Of a stretch of DNA of 22,500 nucleotides, positions 8,501 to 17,500 are shown piece after piece. The translations under genes and the position numbers were made by a program. Position 1 is the first letter of the stretch; every line of letters begins with the position of its first letter. Source of the DNA: Symbiodinium natans (taxonomy: Eukaryota; Sar; Dinophyceae; Suessiales; Symbiodiniaceae); contig CAJNDS010000851.1 of the NCBI GenBank assembly GCA_905221605.1, forward strand, positions 25,001 through 47,500, in the 5' to 3' direction. A model generated the notes under the pieces. The model was not told where the DNA came from, made no database searches, and saw only the letters and a program-made list of their open reading frames with translations.

Positions 8501-11500
8501 AAATCAAACCAAAAGCAGGTGGTGGAACACTGCTGGGTTTTGTTGCAGAGGGACAGCTTGTGATGGCTTCATGTGTCAGTACGAAGAGTTCGCAGCATGC
8601 ATCGGCTTCGTTGTGAAGCTTGCCATCCTGACCTGTGCCGGCTGAATTTTTCATTCTCACAAGTAGCGTCATAGTGTGCAGGATGCAGTGACGACATGCC
8701 GGCGAAATTTTCTAAGAAGTTGAGCGCATCATGCGACTCGGTTGGTGAAGTCGACTTGGATGAGCCCAGTGAATCGACCCCGCTTCCCAAGGAGAAGAAA
8801 GGGGCAAAGAACGCAACTCCAGCAAAGCGTCCGGCGGAGAAGCGTGTGAAAAAGGATGTCAACGAGGAAGCTGCCTCTGACAAGAAGCCGAAGCGCGCCA
8901 AGAAGGCAAAGGAAGGTCCTTACACTAGCTTTAAGGAGCAGGGCTCCATTCCTGAGCCACAAATGCAGAGACGAGTCGAGGATCTGCCGGAGGGCAAGTG
9001 TGCTTTGAATGTACTGTCTTGGAACGTTGGTAGCTTGAGGGCCTTCCTGAAATCGCGCATCGCGGACCTGCAGGAAGCTGTGAAGCAAGGAGCCCCGCAC
9101 GTGCTCGGAATCATTGAGCACAAGCTGCAAGACGGCACTGCTGATACAGAGAATGCTTTGGAGGAGCTCTCCAAGGCACTTCCAGACTACCGCGTCGCTT
9201 GTGTGAACTACTCGAAGGTCAAGAAGGGCTACTCCGGTACGCTGGTCATGCTCCACAAGGACGCACCCGAGCCGATCAGCCTGGCTGCCGAGGATCTGCC
9301 GGCTGCTGCTGACGAGGGCCGGTTGGTGGTCTGCGAATTCTCCTCCGTGTTCGTGGTGCTGTGCTATGTTCCGAACTCTGGCGATGGGCTCAAGCGCTTG
9401 AGCGATCGCGTGGAGAAGTGGGATCCGCAGCTGCGGGATCGATTGCACGCACTTCTGAAGAAGAAGAGTGTCGTCCTCATGGGCGACTTGAATGTGGCCC
9501 ATCAGGACAAGGATATCTGGAACGCCGAGGCGCCTCACGTTCCGAAGAGCGCCGGCTTGACTGCCGAGGAGCGGGAATCCTTCTCCAAGCTACTGGAGAG
9601 TGGCTTCAAGGCGGCTGGGTGCTCATGATGCAGTAATTATGTCTCAGTAGGGCATCCCCCCTCGGAAAGAGCAGCCCCCTTTTCTTCTCTTGTCCAGGAC
9701 GGCTTTGCGGTACACCATCCCGAGGCCAGGACATCTACTCGCGGCATGTGCTAGCAGTCGAGGTAGCGACATCTTGTACGTGACTTGTACATGAGAAGAG
9801 TTACTCCAATGGTCTTCAAAAAGAAATGCCCCGCGTGACCAGGCATTCGGCGCCTTCACTTACTGGAGTGTGCGAGCCGGCAACCGGAAAACAAACCGAG
9901 GCCTAGGGCATGGCTAACATCGACGTTTGCAAGTGGGGCAGCCCTCAACATCCCCCTAAACCCTAAACCCTAAACCCTAAACCCTAAACCCTAAACCCTA
10001 AAACCTAAACCCCTAAAATATCCCCGTTTTCGGGGCTTCTTCGCTTCTTTGATGTTTCGGCGCCGCTTTGGAGGCCTCCGGCTGGACTATGTCCTGGTGT
10101 CTGAAGAGATGACGTCCGGAAGCGAGAGTAAGGCCCGGCCTTTCGCCTTCGCGGATCAGGTTGCATCCAGCAGTCTGGCTCTTTGCGTTTTCGAAAGCCG
10201 GCGGCCAGGATGGACCTGCACTTTGGGATGCTTTCCACCTACCAGCGGTGGCAACAGGGGATCACTGCCCAGTCGGTGCCGTCATTGCCGTGCCTCGGAG
10301 ACGAGCAGCTTGCACAGAGCCGTCATAGCAGTGCCACATGACTAAGTCTTAGTTCTTTGGCATCGAAGAGTCTGGATGAATGCATTCTGCGTGCCAGCTC
10401 CGATTGAGGTGTGATGTCCCAGAAGCGTGCATGCCACCAGCCCACCGAGCACGACAAGTGCGATGATGCCCTCTTTTGCAGAGCTCCTGCTGTAATTAGA
10501 CCGCGGGGTCTTGCAAATCGTCAAGGTGCAGCGTGGCGGGTCGAATGCGACCGTGTCCATGATCAGACCTGGGCATGTTCACGTGGCAGCCAAGCTGATC
10601 CAGATTCCGGGTCATCTTTGCTCTAGCACCCCCGTTTAGTGCTCGGATTTGGTCCTCCCTCCCATGCTTGATCCAGGGGGACCGTATGCGCAAAAAGCAT
10701 ACATGGGTAGTTTCACAAGCATCGGCTCGGCTGATGTGTTGTGGAAAGCGAAAAAGCTGGGCAAGCTGGGGGCTCCTCAGCAGGATGCGAGGTTCTGAGC
10801 ATGAAGGGAGCTACTTCAAGACTTCAAGACTTCAAGACTGGCAGGACTCCTCCTTGTTCTTCTCGTCGGTCAACAACGAGAGCTTTGATTGCAGCAGCAC
10901 GCAGTAATACGTAGTACTTTTTAAGTGCCGGGGCTGCAAGTTTACGCGAGTAGCGTGTTTTGACCGCGTTGAATGCGTTTTTTCGCCCGCTCAATGCAGG
11001 ATGGGCATGACGGGCAAGGACGTCGAGGCCTTGTGCGACATCAACAGGCACTGCAGGGGGTTTCCTCTGATCTCCGATGGTGTGGAAGTGTGTGGAACAT
11101 TCGGACGGGCTGTTTGCGGTCTTTTTTGTTGCAGTGTATTTGAAGCAAGCAAAGGACTCCAGGCAAAGGCAGAGAGCTCAACTGCCGAATGCATGATGGT
11201 CCCATCGAAGCAGTGGAGCTGCTTTTATGGAAGTGTCGCGATTTGGGGCAGGTCCACCAAGCCGTCACAGGCCCAATGACCTGGGATGATGGTGACGTGC
11301 AGCACATGTCTCCAAGCGATGCTGAGCCATTCTGAACCTAGCAGCTTTCCAGGGCGGGAAGATTGGCAAGAAGGGTGTTGGCCAGATGCTGATTTCGAGA
11401 ATATTGCGATCTTCAAAGTCTTTCGGCTCTCGTGTCGCAAGGCTGGAAGGCGGTCTTTGCAGTGAGCGACCAGCCAACTGCGGTGCCCTTACTGTGGTGT

Positions 11501-14500
11501 TCGAAGGTATGCGGTCATCGCATTCATGCCTATGCAAAGGCTGCCGAACAGCAGCTCAGGTTCTGTCCGGGCAGTTCTGCTTTCGGTTCGACGCAGCTTG
11601 CCCAGCTTCTTTCCCGGCAGGTTGGAGAGCGCAGAAATTTGACCGGGTAGCACTGGGAGTCCTCTGGAAGCAGTGAAACCCGAGGTGCGTTGCCGCGGCC
11701 GTTTGGGCTATGTAACGCCTGATGATCTGAGTTTCAAGCTCAGCTTGCTGGGCTGCAAAACTGCTCTCGCGGTTCGGCCATGATGGCGATGTCAGAAGAG
11801 CCCCTTGTCAGCTTGCTTCTTACATTTCTTGCACAGCCAGCACAGCAAGGTGAGCAGGAGTACGCTATGCTACCACCATTTCTCCAACAGGCCTCTGATG
11901 CTGCCTGAGCTTGTGTGGGGTCAGCCCCCAAAGTTGCGGCGTAAGTTTTTCTCAGGGGTGAGGGGTCACCGTCGGCAAATTCAAGTCACGGTGCACGAGC
12001 GACATGTTTGATGTGACCATAGCACTTCCCCAACAGTCTTTACATTCTGACATCGTGCATCATGCAAGCTTCACCTTGCCTTCTACCTGATGTCATGTCA
12101 GTCGCTAGGATCCTAAACACAACTGAGCACCTGCCTCTGCTAAGACGAGTTACAATGTGGCAGTGGCATTTCAGAGAAGAGATGTTCAAATTCCGAGTTT
12201 TGGCGGACGACTAGCTGCTGCTGGTTGGTGTGACTTGAAGCCTAAAGGCCTAATGCTACTAGTATCGGCTGTTTGTTCTTGTGCGCAGGCAAGAAGCAAT
12301 GGAGGAGCAGCCTGTGCCTAAGCTATGCCAAGCTGCACCACCTGGCTTTCAAAAGTGTATATAACCATCAGGCCACGGTCTTGTACCTACCCCTCCGTGG
12401 CCGCCCTGCGACGGAAGATGGACCGCGGCTGAAATCTTTTCAGTTTGGCAACTTAGCGACGCGCTGAGCAATCCGCTCAGCGGTGCTCAACCGCAGGAGC
12501 CGCTGCAGACGTGGGGGACGGAGGCATTCCCCAGCTTTCGCGCTTTCCGTGGCTTTCGCCGTGAAGCGGTCATGCAGGACTTGGAATTGCAGCTTTAATA
12601 CGAAGCTCAATGGACAGACTGCTGACGTGCTACGGGTTGGGGGAGTCTTGCCGAGTACTCACTGTGTGCATGTGTGTGCTTGTGATGGGGCCGGTGTGAT
12701 ACAGCTTTGGTGCAGGTACCCAGCCTGGCTACTTTTCCTGCGACAGCTCCGCCGCATAGTGAGGAACTCAACTCATTGGGCAAGGGACTGCTCAGCATGC
12801 AGTGCGGAGCCGCGGAAAGCGTGCGCCCCGTTCGGGGATGTGCCACTTGACACGGTGTTTGCTTCGCTCAATTTCGCTCATATTCACAGTGCTTCCCCAA
12901 GCATCCCCAAAGGCATCTCGACAAAAGACAGATTCACGCATTTGGCATGTTCAGAACATGTGATAAACAGGTACAAAACGTGAGCAGCTTGGTTAGTTTG
13001 TTGGCCTGGTACCTCCTTTTGAAATCTTGCGAGTTGGGGACGACCTGGAAGAACATGAGACACCAAGCAGAGCAATCTTGTATCAGATGATTGTAGTCTG
13101 CAAGTAGGCAAACAGCTGTGCTTGGCGCTCGGATGCGGTTCTTCGGCGCGATGGAAATGGGGGGGTTGGCATGGGCTGAGAGTCCTAGAGATCCTTGTGG
13201 CCCCCGAAACCCTAAACCCTACGGCCACTCTGTGGCCATTACTGAGGTGTAACTCTAACCAGTACTGGGGTGGTGACGTCCAGCTTCTTTTGTAACATTC
13301 GATCCTTGACCGGCGAGAATGCCATGTGGGTTTGCGTGAGAGTGTTTTACCTAGCCTCCTGAACCCTAAACCCTAAACCCTAAACTCTAAACCCTAGCGC
13401 TTCTGTATGTACGTAGGGGGGAAGTCAACGATCAGCTGGATCCAGTTGTACAGAGTCGCCTGTATTCGCCTGTCGACGTCGAAGTCATGACCATTCTCAT
13501 GAGGTATGAACTGACAGGTCATCCTTGGGGAGGAGTTTTGGGTAGTGGAGTTGAGACCTGTGGATCTCAGGCTTGGGACGATGCAGTGTCGGCGAGGTGC
13601 GGTGTCAGCATGGCGAGTGGAGATAAATCCTTGCACGGCCCCCCTTTCTCAGACCACAGCACGTCTTGCTTGAACGGCCCGGGCCTTGGGGATGTGGGTT
13701 GCAAAAGAGGCCCGGGCATCGTTTGGTTGCAGTGCTCGGGTTGAGGCATGGCGACTCCGTGACTGTTCGGCACCTGGAAGGTGCAGGCGCCACACTTGAC
13801 ATCACCAGTGTAGATAGTGAAAAAACAGCTCGGGCAAAATTGCTGCATTTGCAGACTGAGTCGCAGCAGGCATAGCCAAGCCAGAGGAGGCTGGGCTCTG
13901 TCCACGACCTCTGGAGGGCCGCTGCACTGCCACTTCAGCGGGTTCCTCGCAAGTTGGCGCAGGAGTTCGCTTTCTTAGTCCATCGGAAGAGTGGCGCTCG
14001 CCCCCTGGTCACCCGGGGTTGCCCTCGGTCTCTGATCTGCTTGAGAGTGCTCAAGGGACCCTTGAGCGAAAAGGGGGTTCGTGTGAAGTAGTGGGTTTCG
14101 CTGTGGCTTCAGGTGGTGCCGAGCGACCTGCTCCCGGCTGGTGCAGAGCCTGGGAGCCGACTGGAGGAGGTGTGTTTTTGTTTTGCGGCTCAGGAAGGGA
14201 TGTTTTTCAGGGACCCGTTTCACAGGGATGCTTCAGGGACCTGTTGAGAGGGATGTCTTGTCGGAATGTACACGCCATGCCGAGGGAGTGCATCTGAGCA
14301 TTTTGTTGCGAGCATTCGCTCGGACAGTCTGCGAAGGTGGTTATCGCTTTCCAGCCCAGTGCGGCCCTGTTCCAAGCCACGGGATTTCCAAGCCAGCCAA
14401 GTATAAAATATTCCAGTTGCGCAGCAATGTGCAGTGCAGTAGTGTCAGAAGGCTGAGCATCATTCTGAGAGAGGGGGTCCTATTCTGAGAGAGGGGGGCC

Positions 14501-17500
14501 TATTAAGCCACGCAAGGTGCAAGATCACGGTGCAGAGGCCCTGGCGAGCGACGGCCGGGCCGATACAGCAGACAGAGAGTCGGCCCGAGCGGATCCAGTG
14601 TTCTGCTTTTTGCCTGTTCGGCCGGTGGGTTTCCGATTCTCCTTACATGCGCCGTGGTCACTGACATCAAACCGAGAGGACTTCCATCTGGAAGATCCTC
14701 GGAATGTGTGGCTGCGGGGGGTGGCTGCTGAAGCTTTGGCCGAAGCGATCGGCCGCTTTGGCAGCGAGCCTGGGACGAACGTGCTTGCGCTGTTAGATTC
14801 CAGGCGTGTGCTCGAGCCGTTTTGGAGACGATTGCTGGAGCAAGCAGTTGAACGAATTGGCGATGCTCCCGTGGTAGCCGTCATGGGTGAGTCGAAGCTT
14901 TACAGGCCATCGGAGGTGTTGGTGCCAACACCTTCGTTGGTGCGATGCCCTGCTGCCATGAAGTTCATTCGTGCTCTACCCACGGACTCGTGGTCTGTGG
15001 CAACAGGCAAGCGGCTGGCAAGGCTTGGCAACAATGAGGACGTGGCCGTGGAAGATGCCCGCCGGCTCATGTCGCTCCATGCTGAGCCCCTCTCCGCACA
15101 GAAGCTGCGGGCCTTGCTGAACAGTGACGTAGTCAAAATGGAGCTGGGCAGACACTGCAGATCCCGCAATGCCCTGGGGCTTACGCAGCTTTGTGAGCTG
15201 CTGGGAGCCTTGCTGGCAGCCGCACAGCGTGAGCCCGAGAAGGTGCCATCATTCTCGGACACCGGCGAGCTTCCAGGCAGCTTGACTGCAGAATGCTCGC
15301 TTTGTGTTTTTGACTTCTGCAGTGGGATGCAGTGGGTAACATCTGCAAAAAAAACCATACGTCATCAGGAGAGGAAAGATTGCTGGATGTCGTGGCGGAG
15401 ATCCAGCAGATGCAGGTCTGTGGTTGAGACTTCCGCGGTAGATTTAGAGAGCTGCTGAGAGGGCGAGACCATGCAGGTGCTTCCCCTGGAGACAGCAGGA
15501 GGAGGAGGAGGAGTGCTGTCCCCAACACGACTCAGAGCTGCTTAGCTCGACTCTTTTCATGCTCTGCCAAGTGTTCCAAGGCCCCTATGCTGACCAGTCT
15601 GGCAGATGGAGACATCTACCTGCCCAGCTCAGGGAGCTCAGGCTCGGAGGCTCAGGAGAGAGACCCTGTGGAAGTGCGAAAGCCCAGGGACTCCATGCGC
15701 CAAGGACCCTGGTGTCCTGGCCTCGACGAGGCGTCGCCGGCACGAGCGCAAACGAGCGCCCCCCCGCCCCTCCCAAGTGGCCACAGCGGAGCTGCGTTCG
15801 CACGTCACTCAACAAAGTACACGCCTGGACTTTGCTTCTACGCACTCAGTTCGCGTAATCAGCAAAGCAGGCCACGGCATCGGCTCTCCTGGCGCACAAA
15901 GATGTGCGAGCAGAGCCCTTGGCATTCGCGAGTTGGGCAAGCAAACTACAGTAGGCTCTACGCTTGCTTTCGCCTGCAAGCACAGCTCAACATGTCCGAA
16001 GGTGCTGGACAGTTCGTCTTGGCATTCGTTGTCGAGCGGTGGCCAGAGCTTTTTACGACAGCCGCCGCCTCACCAAAAGAGAGCCGAACTCGCAGTGGAT
16101 CTCGCTGGAGCGCTGGTAGAGTCTGGTAGAACTTCCGATATCTTCCGCTTCCTTGCGAACACCTCAAACCCAGGCTTGGCGTGCGGCAGGCCGGGGAGTT
16201 GGCAGACCCTTTTGCCCATTCCGATGCTGAGATCTGATTCCTCGAGAATTGCTTGCACTTCCGTACTAGAACTATGTTGTATGTGCAGTTTATTGTTTGT
16301 CCGGCTGTTCTTGGAACGTCATGTCATGTGAGCATGGATTTTGTTGAGACGTTCAGCGGTTTGGGGGAGGCTGTGCTCATGGAGGTGGCTGCCACAGTCG
16401 TTCGTCCGGGGCTTGGCTTCCTATGCCATGAAGCCCAGACCGTAGACCAACGAGTTCCAATGGCACAGTCCGTTGCATGTTTTCCAGGGGTCCACGCGCT
16501 GAACTTGGCAGAGTCTGTGGGGATGCAAAGCTTCAGCTCCGGGCTCAGCAGCACGCTATAGCACACTCAGAAGCCCTTTCTGTACTACTCTCTTTATGCT
16601 CTGCCTTCACCAACCTCTGTCTCAAGACCTTTGACCCGAGGCGGCACCTTCGCAAGGCCAATCACCCCGACACCTCAGAACGACGAGGCCACTGGCGGTT
16701 TTGGAAGCAGTTGTGGAATGTTGCGGAATCTTGTAGGCTTGTTGGACTTGATGTTCTTGTCTACAGCTCCCATTGAGGAGCGCGAACTCGCGGTGCTCTG
16801 GGCGGGCCTTGACGTTGTCCGCATGGCCTCCCAGACTGCCCGTGTCATGTCTGCCTGCATGAGCGGTCTGAGTGGTGACATGGGGGTTTACGAAAAATAG
16901 GGGACCCTTCATATGGACCCCCAAATGGTAGGCTTCCTTTTTCATAAGGACCTCAATAAGGTACCCCCAATTTCGGAACCCCCACATGTATCACATGTGA
17001 GGCGTGGCCCGAGAGCAGTGCCTCGACTCTGCCCGACTTGGCGCTGGCAAGGCAAGTGCCAAAGCCTCCTTGGTTGGTTCCTTTCTTGCTACAAAACACA
17101 TCAAACCACATGTAGACTGTCAACAATAAGAACTAAGGGGGTATCTACGGTTTAGGTTTCAAGGTTAGGTGCACATTTCACAAGGCACGATTCCCTGCAC
17201 AGGCATCGGGCCAGCAGAAGGACAACGATGCCAGCATGCCCCCGACCTAAGTGCTCCGTGTCACAGGGAGAGGCTCCCCGAATAACAAGCCAAGAAGCAC
17301 ACAACAAAGGTTTTCTTTTTCATGTTAGCCTGAGGCTGGATCCCGCTCTTTGCTTCGCGCCGGTCTTCCGCAGGATCCTCAGCTTTGGGTTCCAGCGACT
17401 GCCGGGTCAAGAACGCAACATGTCACAAGCATCATGCAGCATGTCACATGCGGTCATCAATGCAGGGCGCAATGAGACGAGCCTGCAAATTGGTGCAGCC

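Larger units (their letters stand above)
12759..14516 (+). other. Poorly resolved interval of the NOV-like gene
   Basis: The family would have about 100 residues between the LLFLRQLRRI helix and the VFCFLPVR block, so exons are expected here. Two candidates are seen. About 13733-13873 reads HGDSVTVRHLEGAGATLDIT. About 14074-14132 reads CEVVGFAVASGG, like the strand before VFCFLP in NOV proteins. Their phases do not close with both neighbours, so at least one boundary or exon is missing. The interval also holds two telomere-like tracts and a 20-bp tandem duplication. Confidence 0.4.

Noticed and set aside
8729-9538. Minus-strand open frame of 269 codons
   Set aside because: Antisense shadow of the AP-endonuclease first exon.
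9611-10073. AP-endonuclease as a truncated pseudogene ending at the TGA at 9626
   Set aside because: Three further exons with exact APE1 motifs follow in order, in phase, and with consistent AG|GC donors, restoring all catalytic residues.
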